Assembly: GCA_035222895.1 (NCBI GenBank)
Contig: JAVYIG010006596.1
Location: forward strand, 51,140-115,139
DNA length: 64,000 nt
Reading direction: 5' to 3'
Source of the DNA: Strongylocentrotus droebachiensis
Lineage: Eukaryota > Echinodermata > Echinoidea > Camarodonta > Strongylocentrotidae
The notes below the pieces were generated by a model. It searched no databases and had not been told where the DNA came from. It saw only the letters and a list, made by a program, of their open reading frames with translations. A program made the translations under genes and the position numbers. Numbering within the stretch: position 1 is the stretch's first letter; each line of letters opens with the position of its first letter. This document shows, in pieces, positions 25,407 to 37,600 of the stretch.

Positions 25407-27172
25407 CAGGCGCGGATCCAGGGGGGGGGGCGAGCGGGCCTTGCCCCCCCCCCCCACGCAAAAAAAAAAAAAAAAAAAAGGGAGAGAGAGAAGGAAAAGA
25501 AGGGAAAGGGAAAGAGGAGATAAAGGGAAGGACAAAAGAGGAAGAAGAAAAGAAAAGAAGGGGGATATCAGTTGCAATTTTCCCGCCAACAAGTTGTGGA
25601 TCGGGGGGGGAAAGGCCCTAGCCCCCCCCCCCCCGTCCCCGCTAAAAAAAAAGAGAGAAGGAAGGAAAAGGAAAAGAGGAGAGCTAAAAGGGAACAAAAA
25701 AGAGGAAGAAAAAAAGAAAAGGGATAAAAGAAGGGGAGATCAGTTGCGGTTAATCCCGCCAACAATGTGTGGAGCGGGGTGGGGACCAAAATGACCTTGC
25801 CCCCCCCCCCCAGCAAACCTAAAAAAGAGATAAGGAAGAGAAGGGAAAGGGAAACAGGAGAGAAAGGGAAAGAAAAAAAAAGAGAATGAAGAAAGGTAAG
25901 GGATATCAGTTGCAATTTTCCCGCCAACAAGGTGTAGATCGGAGGGGGGGGGGGCACTGGCGTACTGATAGGGGAGGGGGGGGGGGGCTTTGGAGAAATA
26001 GAATTCAAACGTGGTTTATTTCTAATTCCATAACGGTGGTTTACAAATAATGCTGAAATGAGATAATTTTCCGAGATTTTTCCTCACTTTATGCGTTTGT
26101 TGGAAAATGACAAATTTCTAAATTTACAGCCAGGCAAGAAAATGCTTCTTGAGATGCCTACATAATTATCAGGGCCCGCGGAACGGCGGGGATCGGAATC
26201 CTCGAGCCCCCCCCCCCACGCTTTCTTTGAAAAAGTATATTAAAGAGAAATAGAAAGAAAGAGAGCGAGAAAGAAAAGATAGTTAACTGCCAGTGTCAAA
26301 TTATAATGGGGTATCAAAATATGCTCATCTGACCATGATTAAATGCCTAAAACCCCAAGGGCTCTGCCCCCTAGATTCCACCTAGGGCCCTAAGGCGGGC
26401 CCTTGGAAGCTCATCTGGCGGTCATTTAATGCCTAAAACCCCTGATTTCGGGGGGCTCTGCCCCCTGGACCCCACGCCAATTAGTGACCTGCCACTGTAA
26501 CAATAATTATTAGGTATCAAAATAATGCTCATCTGACCGTAATTAAATGCCTAAAACTCCTGAACTTCCGGGGCTCTGCCCCCTGGACCCCGCCTAGGGC
26601 TCTAAGGCGGACCCCTGAATGCTAATCTGACCGTAAATTAAAACCTTAAACCCCCGAGCTTCCGGGGCGGACAAGGTATCAACATAATTATGTTCATCTG
26701 ACCGCAGGCGCGTAGCCAGAGGGGCGGTGGGGTGGTCCCCCCATAAACGCCGGCCAAAACAAGAGAGGAGTGAAAAGGAAGAGGACGTAGGAAGAAAAGG
26801 GAATAGACAAAGAACATTTTTGAAATTCAGACAAGGATTAAGAGTCGAGAACGGTACGACGAATCGTCTTCTTTCTCTAATGCTTTAATGAAACGTAAAA
26901 GCTTTCGCGCTTCTCGCGGGATGGCCGGGGGGAACATAATTCAGACGAGGATTATTTTTGGGAATGGTACAAGGAATCGTCTTCTTTCTCTAATAATTTA
27001 TTGAAATGTCAAAGCTTCCGCGCTTTGCGGAGGAGGGAGGGGGAAAACTCGCCCCTCCCTGCACACACCTATCCCTAATTACGTCACTGCTGGTCACCAT
27101 TACGTACCAATATTTGGCTCGCATAATTTCAAATTTGGGCCTCCCCCCTAAGAAATCCTGGATCCGCGCCTG
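25407..27172 (+). mobile_element. Complete hAT-type non-autonomous transposon with 8-bp TSD
   Basis: The 16-base termini CAGGCGCGGATCCAGG (25407-25422) and CCTGGATCCGCGCCTG (27157-27172) are perfect inverted repeats. They are flanked by the identical octamer TCTGTAGA at 25399-25406 and 27173-27180. Termini starting CAG with a GGATCCAG core and 8-bp target duplications are diagnostic of hAT elements; TCTGTAGA also fits the preferred TCTA-AGA-like hAT target. The 1.77-kb interior has three units of about 175 bp (poly-C, A-run, GA-rich, CCCGCCAACAA) on the left and GGGCTCTGCCCCC and GCGCTTTGCG-type repeats on the right. No transposase is encoded. Confidence 0.88.
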
Positions 27173-27180
27173 TCTGTAGA

Positions 27181-28449
27181 CCAAGACAACACAAACTTGT
27201 TAACAAATTCGTTGTTATTTAAATTATCTCTAGTATAATTATATGGAAGATAAATTCAATGTTGTACAGTTAGTTTACATCTCAAATGCAGCTGTGCATA
27301 TATTTAAAACTTTAGACATGGCAACCAAGTCACAATGAAAACCACATAATTATTATTAAAAACATTTACGAGACCAGCTTTGCCTTCGTGCTTCATTATG
27401 TTGTCATCCCTTTGGAATTAAGTATTATGTGGAGGTCCTACATAAACAGCAAAACAATTTCACCGTTCATTTCCGATTCTCTTGAATTCATAACGACTGA
27501 AATAAGATCCATTCAAGTTGCAAACTTCCGACGAATCAACACCTTCCCAGTTGCATGTACCTGCATGGGGTCTTGCGGTACTGCAAAATATTTCGGGAGC
27601 AAGGTGTAATTGCGCATTTGCCAGGTATATTGAGGTTCATTTGTAAAATATATTCCACATACAGAATGTTGCAATATAATGTTTTCTCTACAGTTGTATT
27701 AGAAAAAAGATATACAGGCTAGTACAATAGAATATTAAATTCTTGACGATAATATTTTGGAGAGTGCAAGTTTTATAATTTTGTTTGATAGTCTGTTAAA
27801 TAAAGAGGACTGTTTCATTGTTAAAGTATCTCACCCGTCTACATTTCAAGCACTATAGGTTTTTTTATTTTTTTATATAGGCGACAGAAGGGGATCGCAA
27901 CTGTTTATTTCAGTTCATCCTCGTGAAGCAATTGCTTATACATAAACCCAACGATCGGAAATAATAAATCTCTTAAAGGTTTTGTTTGAATCCCATGATC
28001 TCTTTTTCAGCCAATATGACAGTCTGAAGAACTTTGCAGGAATTGTGAATATGTCACGTATGTCCTATCTGTCAGCAGTGTCCTATAGTATTCAAATTAT
28101 GCAAGGAAACCTGTTTACGTTTAAGACTTCACCGTCAGACGCTATTGAGTGAATGATTGACTTGCTTTGGTAATAAAAAGAGCTGTAAGCTAAATGTACA
28201 TTTGTCTATTATGTATGACCAACCATTCGGTACAATGGTCTAAAAATCAGACTAATTAAACGAGCGTGCTCGCTAAATTCAATTCGACAACTAATGATCA
28301 TTATTTTCTCACAAAAAGACATTTTCAAACCTTTTTGTTTTGAGGGAAGTTCTAAATTATTATTATCTTTCAAATGACGTTGGAATTTAACCTCGTCATT
28401 ATTTTTGGCCTGCACATAGGACATAGTACCCGTTTTAACTTCAATAAAC
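27181..28449. other. Core of the fold-back element, right part, no gene
   Basis: AT-rich single-copy-looking sequence. No similarity to the left core was noticed, and no gene, RNA or repeat family was recognised. It ends where the first degenerate 77-bp unit begins (GGGTGGCGAAAGGTTAACGT). Confidence 0.4.
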
Positions 28450-31400
28450 TGTATTGTAATTGGGTGGCGAAAGGTTAACGTAGGGTGGTGAAGAATAAAT
28501 ATTCCACTTTATCCATAGACAATGTACATGATGCTAGGGTGGTGAAAAGTTAGCGTAGGGTGGTGAAAAATTAATATTCCAGTTTATCCATAGACAATGT
28601 ACATGATGCTAGGATGGTGAAAAGATAGCGTAGGGTGGTGAAGAATTAATATTCCAGTTTATCCATAGACAATGTACATGGCGCTAGGATGGTGAAAAGA
28701 TAGCGTAGGGTGGTGAAGAATTAATATTCCAGTTTATCCATATACAATGTACATGGCTCTAGGGTGGTGAAAAGATAGCGTAGGGTGGTGAAGAATTAAT
28801 ATTCCAGTTTATCCATTGACAATGTTCATGACGCTAGGGTGGTGAAAAGTTAGCGTAGGGTGGTGAAGAGTTAATATTCCAGTTTATCCATAGACAATGT
28901 ACATGTTAGGGTGGTGAAAAGTTAGCGTAGGGTGGTGAAGAGTTAATATTCCAGTTTATAGACAATGTACATGGCGCTATAGGGTGGTGAAAAGTTAGCG
29001 TAGGGTGGTGAAGAGTTAATATTCCAATTAACCATAAACAATGTACATGGCGCTAGGGTGGTGAAAAGTTAGCGTAGGGTGGTGAAGAGTTAATATTCCA
29101 GTTTATCCATAGACAATGTACATGTTAGGGTGGTGAAAAGTTAGCGTAGGGTGGTGAAGAGTTAATATTCCAGTTTATAGACAATGTACATGGCGCTATA
29201 GGGTGGTGAAAAGTTAGCGTAGGGTGGTGAAGAGTTAATATTCCAATTAACCATAAACAATGTACATGGCGCTAGGGTGGTGAAAAGTTAGCGTAGGGTG
29301 GTGAAGAGTTAATATTCCAATTAACCATAAACAATGTACATGGCGCTAGGGTGGTGAAAAGTTAGCGTATAGGGCGGTGAAAAATTAATATTCCAGTTTA
29401 TCCATAGACAATGTACATGATGCTAGGGTGGTGAAAAATTAATATTCTAGTTTATCCATAGACAATGTACATGGCGCTATAGGGTGGTGAAAAGTTAGCG
29501 TAGGGTGGTGAAGAGTTAATATTCCAGTTTATCCATATACAATGTACATGGCTCTAGGGTGGTGAAAAGATAGCGTAGGGTGGTGAAGAATTAATATTCC
29601 AGTTTATCCATTGACAATGTTCATGACGCTAGGATGGTGAAAAGATAGCGTAGGGTGGTGAAGAATAAATATTCCAGTTTATCCATATACAATGTACATG
29701 GCTCTAGGGTGGTGAAAAGATAGCGTAGGGTGGTGAAGAATTAATATTCCAGTTTATCCATTGACAATGTTCATGACGCTAGGGTGGTGAAAAGTTAGCG
29801 TAGGGTGGTGAAGAGTTAATATTCCAGTTTATCCATAGACAATGTACATGTTAGGGTGGTGAAAAGTTAGCGTAGGGTGGTGAAGAATTAATATTCCAGT
29901 TTATCCATATACAATGTACATGGCTCTAGGGTGGTGAAAAGATAGCGTAGGGTGGTGAAGAGTTAATATTCCAGTTTATCCATAGACATTGTACATGTTA
30001 GGGTGGTGAAAAGTTAGCGTAGGGTGGTGAAGAGTTAATATTCCAGTTTATAGACAATGTACATGGCGCTATAGGGTGGTGAAAAGTTAGCGTAGGGTGG
30101 TGAAGAGTTAATATTCCAATTAACCATAAACAATGTACATGGCGCTAGGGTGGTGAAAAGTTAGCGTATAGGGCGGTGAAAAATTAATATTCCAGTTTAT
30201 CCATAGACAATGTACATGATGCTAGGGTGGTGAAAAATTAATATTCTAGTTTATCCATAGACAATGTTCATGATGCTATAGGGTGGTGAAAAGTTAGCGT
30301 AGGGTGGTGAAGAGTTAATATTCCAGTTTATCCATATACAATGTACATGGCTCTAGGGTGGTGAAAAGATAGCGTAGGGTGGTGAAGAATTAATATTCCA
30401 GTTTATCCATATACAATGTACATGGCTCTAGGGTGGTGAAAAGATAGCGTAGGGTGGTGAAGAATTAATATTCCAGTTTATCCATTGACAATGTTCATGA
30501 CGCTAGGGTGGTGAAAAGTTAGCGTAGGGTGGTGAAGAGTTAATATTCCAGTTTATCCATAGACAATGTACATGTTAGGGTGGTGAAAAGTAATTAGCGT
30601 AGGGTGGTGAAGAGTTAATATTCCAGTTTATAGACAATGTACATGGCGCTATAGGGTGGTGAAAAGTTAGCGTAGGGTGGTGAAGAGTTAATATTCCAAT
30701 TAACCATAAACAATGTACATGGCGCTAGGGTGGTGAAAAGTTAGCGTAGGGTGGTGAAGAGTTAATATTCCAATTAACCATAAACAATGTACATGGCGCT
30801 AGGGTGGTGAAAAGTTAGCGTATAGGGCGGTGAAAAATTAATATTCCAGTTTATCCATAGACAATGTACATGATGCTAGGGTGGTGAAAAATTAATATTC
30901 TAGTTTATCCATAGACAATGTACATGGCGCTATAGGGTGGTGAAAAGTTAGCGTAGGGTGGTGAAGAGTTAATATTCCAGTTTATCCATTGACAATGTAC
31001 ATGGCTTTCGGGTGGTGAAAAGTTAGCGTAGGGTGGTGAAGAGTTAATATTCTAGTTTATCCATTGACAATGTTCATGACGCTAGGGTGGTGAAAAGTTA
31101 GCGTAGGGTGGTGAAGAGTTAATATTCCAGTTTATCCATAGACAATGTACATGTTAGGGTGGTGAAAAGTTAGCGTATAGGGTGGTGAAGAGTTAATATT
31201 CCAGTTTATAGACAATGTACATGGCGCTAGGGTGGTGAAAAGATAGCGTAGGGTGGTGAAGAATTAATATTCCAGTTTATCCATATACAATGTACATGGC
31301 TCTAGGGTGGTGAAAAGATAGCGTAGGGTGGTGAAGAGTTAATATTCCAGTTTATCCATAGACATTGTACATGTTAGGGTGGTGAAAAGTTAGCGTAGGG

Positions 31401-32370
31401 TGGTGAAGAGTTAATATTCCAGTTTATAGACAATGTACATGGCGCTATAGGGTGGTGAAAAGTTAGCGTAGGGTGGTGAAGAGTTAATATTCCAATTAAC
31501 CATAAACAATGTACATGGCGCTAGGGTGGTGAAAAGTTAGCGTATAGGGCGGTGAAAAATTAATATTCCAGTTTATCCATAGACAATGTACATGATGCTA
31601 GGGTGGTGAAAAATTAATATTCTAGTTTATCCATAGACAATGTTCATGATGCTATAGGGTGGTGAAAAGTTAGCGTAGGGTGGTGAAGAGTTAATATTCC
31701 AGTTTATCCATAGACAATGTACATGTTAGGGTGGTGAAAAGTTAGCGTATAGGGTGGTGAAGAGTTAATATTCCAGTTTATAGACAATGTACATGGCGCT
31801 AGGGTGGTGAAAAGATAGCGTAGGGTGGTGAAGAATTAATATTCCAGTTTATCCATATACAATGTACATGGCGCTAGGATGGTGAAAAGATAGCGTGGGG
31901 TGGTGAAGAGTTAATATTCCAGTTTATCCATTGACAATGTACATGGCGCTAGGGTGGTGAAAAGATAGCGTAGGGTGGTGAAGAATTAATATTCCAGTTT
32001 ATCCATAGACAATGTACATGGCTTTCGGGTGGTGAAAAGTTAGCGTAGGGTGGTGAAGAATTAATATTCCAGTTTATCCATTGACAATGTACATGATGCT
32101 AGGGTGGTGAAAAGTTAGCGTAGGGTGGTGAAGAGTTAATATTCCAGTTTATCCATAGACAATGTACATGTTAGGGTGGTGAAAAGTTAGCGTAGGGTGG
32201 TGAAGAGTTAATATTCCAGTTTATAGACAATGTACATGGCGCTAGGGTGGTGAAAAGTTAGCGTAGGGTGGTGAAGAGTTAATATTCCAATTAACCATAA
32301 ACAATGTGCATGGCGCGAGGGTGGTGAAGAATAAATATTCCACTTTATCCATCGACAATGTATACATGGC
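28450..32370 (-). repeat. Right tandem array of the 77-bp repeat, inverted relative to the left
   Basis: About fifty units in the opposite orientation to the left array (AGCGTAGGGTGGTGAAGAGT, TAATATTCCAGTTTATCC, ATAGACAATGTACATGGCGC, TAGGGTGGTGAAAAGTT). Variant units (ATGTTAGGG; TTATAGACAATG lacking TCCA; AATTAACCATAAACAATG; GGCTCTAGGG; TTGACAATGTTCATGACGC) recur in the same order several times, which is a higher-order repeat organisation. The array is about four times longer than its left partner. Confidence 0.95.
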
Positions 32371-33163
32371 GCTGATGTGGTAAAGAGTTGAGATCGTGAA
32401 AAATTATATCCATAGAAAATATGTACATGACGGTGACATAATGGTGAATAGTTTCTGTGATTTGGTATTTAAAGAGTCAATGCCCCTTTTCCCAGAGAAA
32501 AGGCATATTTATTTATTTATTTATTGATGCATGTTCACAATTTCACAATTCATCGAAGTTAACATCACATGAAAAATGAATATAATATAACAAATCATTT
32601 CAATACTACAATCCATTTGAATTGACTTCACATGAAAAAGAATATAACAATGATTTATCAAAGACATGTTGCAACTAATATACAGTTTGAAGAAAGAACA
32701 CGTACACAAGGTGATGACACATAGGCAAATAGAGCTTGAATCGTTACAACACCTTTCAAATATATAACATATGACAAATAAAATTCATGCATGACTTATA
32801 ATGGTGCGGGGATATATTGCAATTCAAAAGAAGATTATAACTTTTTAATTTCTAACATACATGAGGTGAGGTTTTAGTATAATTCTTTGATTTGCCCCTT
32901 AGTACTGCGCTTTACCCCACCCCCCCCCCCCCCTCCCCCCTCCCTCCATCATCTTCTCTCATTATATCCGACCACCATGCCTATTTTAATTGGTAGCCAG
33001 CCATCGTTGCACTCACGGATACAATACACAAAGCATATATTGCGTCTGTGGTAGTATAGCGGTTGTATACAATGCGATCCTTACACTTATCAAATTGGCA
33101 ATTTTTACACATTGGATGGGCTACCTTCATCTCCGATCAGGTGTGTGAAGAAAAGCTTCACCC
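32371..33163 (-). repeat. Right arm, unique outer part
   Basis: Inverted match to 18683-19549 with the same order of landmarks: ATTT microsatellite at about 32508-32523, poly-C tract at about 32919-32939, the CAACGATGGCTGG complement, and the terminal GTGAAG hairpin. It lacks the insertion seen in the left arm. Confidence 0.85.
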
Positions 33164-33625
33164 GCAGCTGTACGATTATGTGTAATCTCAAAACTTAAAA
33201 GAACAATTGTAGGGAACATCTGTTCTACTCTTCTGGATATCTTTTGCATGTATTAGAAGGTAAGGGAAAGGAAGTGAATGTATATAAAATGAAAAGTTAT
33301 TTTTCAATTTTTATAACGTTTAGAGGCGAAGTTTAGGTTTGGCTCTTGCTAAGTTTTTGCTTCACTTCAGTCCCACACTAGTCGGATTGTGTAGTCTATT
33401 CCTGTGATGGCACGGTTATTCTTCTTCCTCTTTCTTTCCTCATCTTCATCTTCTCCTTCTCTTTCTTCCTCTTCTTGTTCTTCTTGTACTTCATCTTCTA
33501 GCATTAAGCAAAGGGCTAGGTGATAATACGAAATGTGATATTGATACCTCTCTCTTGTATCCTTCCTCCGCTCAGGTCGGAGATCGTCGGCACTGTGAGT
33601 CTGCCGAAGTTACATAAATGACTTT

Positions 33626-33990
33626 CTATAGGACGTTAAGTAGATTTTGACGGGTTGTGTGAAGGTTGCGTATAAAATAAAGGATAAGTGTATGCAGCTG
33701 TGTTTTGGCACTACTGCTGATGTGTCCAGCAGGGAGAAAGAGCACTGACTCCAAGAACAGCGCAGGCGCAGACTCGAAGTATTGAGCAAACTGCTTTGTG
33801 TTGAGGTTATCCTTAATACGATTAATAAGGTCTTGACGCACAGATGATAGGGCTGGGCAAGTTGCAACAAGGTGCTCAACATCCTCTCGCTCTGCCCGAC
33901 ACAGACGGCAGCAGTCATCAGTTGCCTTCCCGATCCTGACAAGCCTGACTTGGGTCAGGTAGACTTTGCAGGAGATCTGGGCTCGAATGG
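33626..33990 (-). pseudogene. LINE ORF2 C-terminal fragment with CCHC motif
   Basis: The minus strand encodes a CX2CX8HX4C motif (CCRLCRAEREDVEHLVATC) preceded by AQISCKVYLTQVRLVRIGKA and followed by PALSSVRQDLINRIKDN and an ordinary-looking C-terminus. This C-terminal CCHC domain follows the reverse transcriptase in several I/jockey-type non-LTR elements. The reverse transcriptase itself is missing. The fragment lies less than 0.5 kb upstream of the first TCF25 coding exon, outside the fold-back element. Confidence 0.7.
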
Positions 33991-34079
33991 TGATAGCCTT
34001 AATAATATTAATAATTGGCTGTGTCAGTCAGTGTGCAATGTCAGTGTGCGATGTTATTAAAACAAAATCTAATATGCGT

Positions 34080-34327
34080 TCATAATCACCAATTTCCGCA
34101 CCCGACGGACCTTGCAAACTGACTTTGGAGTTTGCTAGTGGACTCTTCTTTCTTCTCATACAAACTAACAAAGCACTTTGAAATCGGTCAAGAAGCTAAC
34201 CTCCATCATCCATTTGTTCCTGAAGACGATGAGCTATTCATCCGCGTTATGTTACAGAAATGTTGACTTCTGACAAGAGTTTGCGATGCGTGCGCCTTTT
34301 TTTATTACTTATCACTATAGTTGTAAA
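34080..34327 (+). promoter_or_regulatory. Likely TCF25 promoter / 5' UTR exon region
   Basis: The first coding exon of TCF25 is entered by a splice acceptor (TTTTTATCTCTGCAG|CATTCC) at 34462, so an upstream non-coding exon is required. The best donor is GTAAA|GTGAGT with GT at 34328-34329. The exact transcription start cannot be read. No TATA box is obvious. Confidence 0.4.
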
Positions 34328-34472
34328 GTGAGTATCAAGTTAGCAATGCAAGACCAGACATTTTGGCTTACACTGCATGTATTTGCAATTTATGATTATT
34401 ATTGTTGCTGTTAATATTGTTAGTATTACATTTCTTGTTTAAACATGTTTTTATCTCTGCAGCATTCCCAAG

Positions 34473-34660
34473 ATGTCATCCCGTGCCATGAGAAAACTGT
34501 GTAATGAACCTGACATTGTGCTCAAGGATGAGAAGTCAGTGATGAGGAGGAGGAGATAGAAGATGAAGAGGGAGTTCAAGCATCGGTAGATGATGCTGTA
34601 ACGTCTAAGAAGCCCAAGAAGAAGAAGAAAAAGAAGAAAGTTGTGAACCCATTTGAGTTG
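34473..34660 (+). CDS. TCF25: TCF25 first coding exon with apparent one-base deletion
   Basis: The start ATG at 34473 opens the conserved N-terminus MSSRAMRKL, but this frame stops at TAG 34557-34559. The remainder of the exon is coding in the +2-shifted frame: from about 34538 it reads an acidic stretch (SDEEEEIEDEEG), then a poly-Lys tract and NPFEL, leaving phase 0 into the next exon, which fits the family pattern. That frame has stops at 34502, 34505, 34511 and 34529 and no ATG of its own, so a single missing base between about 34529 and 34541 is the simplest explanation. All later exons are intact. Confidence 0.85.
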
Positions 34661-37600
34661 GTATGTTTGAGCATTGTGTGCTTGTCTCTTTCAGTTGTTT
34701 AAGAAGATGATGAATGAAGCAGGCTAGGAATCTTTGCTTGTGCAATTTCTGAACAATCTCATTTTCAATTTGACATTGCAAATGATTGCAATTTTAAGAT
34801 ATTTCATTATTTTCTCTGCTTTCTTCCCCTTCCACTTTGATAACAGAAAAGACTGGAATGTCAAAGGTATTACATTGTCATTCTGTCATTGAGTGTTAAT
34901 TTTCCTCTAAAAAAAAAATGGATTTGTTAATTTAGCTTCTTATCTGGCCAATCTGGAGTGATTCCTTGCAATCTGTCCCATATGACAGACATACTGGTAC
35001 ATGTATGTCTATTTCCCTTTATTTCTTCCAAAAATTAAAATATATTGATATAACCTTCATTGACTAATGTTTGTGGTAAGAGCAACAGCCATTAGTCAAT
35101 GATAATGTCAAGAGAGCTTCATTTCTGGAAAAAATAAATGGGAAAATATGATATGTCCTGCTGGACGCATTGCACAGAATTGTCCTTTGTCAATTTCCAC
35201 CAAGACATGAATAACATTTTACTGAAGAGTTATTATGAAAGTTTTATTTTGCAAGATCAACTTATACCATTTTGACAAAAGCTGATATATTGTCAAAAGC
35301 AGATTGAAATTTGTTAATAATGTGTGCATAATGTCTTTTGCAACAGCTGAACGATATAGACGATGCTCAGTCTGACAATGAAGAGACTGCACATGCTGAA
35401 TCAGTTGAAAATCAGAATCATACAGATAAAAGCACCGAAAGCCTTCAAAATGGATTGGATACTGCTAATCAGACTACAACAGAAGTGAAATCAAAAAAGA
35501 AGAAGAAAAAGAAGAAGAAAAAACAGAAGGGAGGAGCAAGCAGTGGACAAGCAGATGATGTAAGTAAAAAAAAAATCTTCTTTTGGGAGGCAGGTCAGAT
35601 GCTTATAGAATTTTAATATTTGTATAATGTATTTCTGTAATGTGTTGTATCTACATGTACAAGACATGGTCCAAAGTGGAAGGTAAAGACCAGTTATGGT
35701 CATGCGATTGCATTGTGAAAGAAACGTGGAATCGATCAGAAAAGGTTGATCATCTAGCATATAAGTATTGGTGTGTACTGCAAGGTTCTGGAATCATCAA
35801 AATGATAGGAAATTTGGCCCAGTCTTTGTAAAGTTACAAGCACTGTACACAGAAAGATGTATATGGGATTACGCACATGTGCGTTTATCTCTCACATACC
35901 AATAGATTAACTAATTTGCCAAATATATCAATTAGTCGGCGGTTTCCCGGCAGAATTTTTATCATCATGTATTTGTCAAAACATATTCTTTCACATGCTT
36001 GGTAATAAGAGCTTCCATTTCATTTTTGAAATTGGGGCGTTTCCAATACTGGTATTTACCTTTTTTTTTGGGGGGGGGGTGGGGGGGGGGGGGGGGGAAG
36101 GGGAGTGTTTTATGCTTTGAACAAATGGTCAATCAACATTATGAACAACTAAACTATAGAAGAAAAAAATTAATGTTATAAAATAAGCATTTACCGGTTT
36201 ATATATTTTATCACCCATAGATTCTGTACACAACAGAAACTATTTGAATTTGAGAATAAATATTGCACCAAAATTAGAAGGATTAGGAAATAATTAATTC
36301 ACTTTAAATGTGGCAATTACAGTGGAGCCAAGTATTCTATATCCAACTTTTCAGTATGATACATTGCAGTGAATTATATTTAATTTGACAGAGAATAGAA
36401 ATATTTAATAAACTGATCTTTTATTTTTCTTGTTTCTGCTGTTTTACAGGAAGATGAAATTGATGCTAGTATACGAGAGATCAATGAGATCTCGAAGACG
36501 TCTCCTCCTCTCTCAACTGCTGCCTCATCATCATCATTTGACCAAGGTCCCAGGACGGCAAACTCTAAACCTTTGTTGTGTATTGAACACAAGCATCTCA
36601 ACCCAGAGAATGAGTTAAGGAGGATATTTGGAGCCAGTGTCATTAGAAATGAACAAAGGTAGATAGATAATCTCCTAGAGTGATATTTCAAGAATTATCA
36701 TGGCTTGATTTTAGTGAAATGGTTTGAAATGTCATAACAAATTGTAGACGGTGACTTTTCATTGGTATTTGGGCAGATGTCATCAGTGTACACGTTATTA
36801 AGATGCAATATATGTTTAGATTTGTGGTGACATTTAAAACCATTTCACTAATGAAATAATCCTTGAAATATTTTAAACTAACATTGATAACGTGCTGATA
36901 AAGGTAATATTAGTTTAAAATTTAAAAATGAGAGGGATGATAGTGATCTGTGAGGTGCATAGTCAATATTCATCTCAAGTAAAGAATAGTTTGTAAAGCT
37001 TCCATCTAGTGCTGTGATGACAGTGATTCTAAATCAAATCTTATTCTAGTCCGGCAGCCATCTCGATATACCTTGTTTTAGGGTCTATAGTTTTTTTTTT
37101 TTTGGATTATAGTTCCTTAGACCATCAATTTGAAGAATCCGATTACTGACACTCTGTCAGCCTTGAGCAATTTGAGATATGTGACGTCACACAAAATGGC
37201 CGCCAAAAAACCCTTTTTTACCAAAATTAATGATAACAAAATTGTTTACAGTATTTTGCTACATTAAATGTCAGTCAAATATCTTGATTTTTTTCTAGGA
37301 TCATCACTTAATAAAAATTGACGATGTTGTATGATAAAAAATGGCATGTAAATTTGCATAATTCAGATTCGCGCCCTCTATAGACACGTTAACTTGCACA
37401 TTTTAAATGATGGCCAAATACCAATTTATAACATGAAATTAACATTTTTTATAAGTCAGACGCACTGAATACAATTAGTAAAAATTGTGCACCACATTTT
37501 GGTGTGATTTTTTTGTTATTTTGTACTTTAAAGGTAAAGATCAGTTTTGAAAACGCCCCCCTCTCAAAAAATGAAATGGAAGCTCTTATCACCAATCATG

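Larger units (their letters stand above)
18683..33163. mobile_element. 14.5-kb fold-back element with satellite-bearing inverted arms and 9-bp TSD
   Basis: The two ends are inverted copies of each other: GGGTGAAGCTTTTCTTCACA at 18683 and its complement ending at 33163. Each is immediately flanked by the exact 9-base direct repeat GCAGCTGTA (18674-18682 and 33164-33172). Each arm has an outer unique part of about 0.8 kb and then an array of a 77-bp repeat, about 12 units on the left and about 50 on the right. The core (about 20456-28449) is not inverted as a whole and carries nested elements. Nine-base target duplications and long inverted termini with internal tandem repeats are known for Drosophila FB elements and Mutator-like elements. 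No transposase was found, so mobility would need a helper. Superfamily is inference. Confidence 0.75.

Noticed and set aside
23616..26008. Pro-rich and Ser/Leu-rich ORFs of 80-146 codons
   Set aside because: They translate poly-C/poly-G and purine/pyrimidine tracts inside hAT-type repeats.
28450..32370. CRISPR-like array
   Set aside because: The repeats are contiguous 77-bp satellite units without unique spacers, in a eukaryotic genome.
33610..33942. 110-codon minus-strand ORF
   Set aside because: Out-of-frame shadow of the LINE CCHC fragment.
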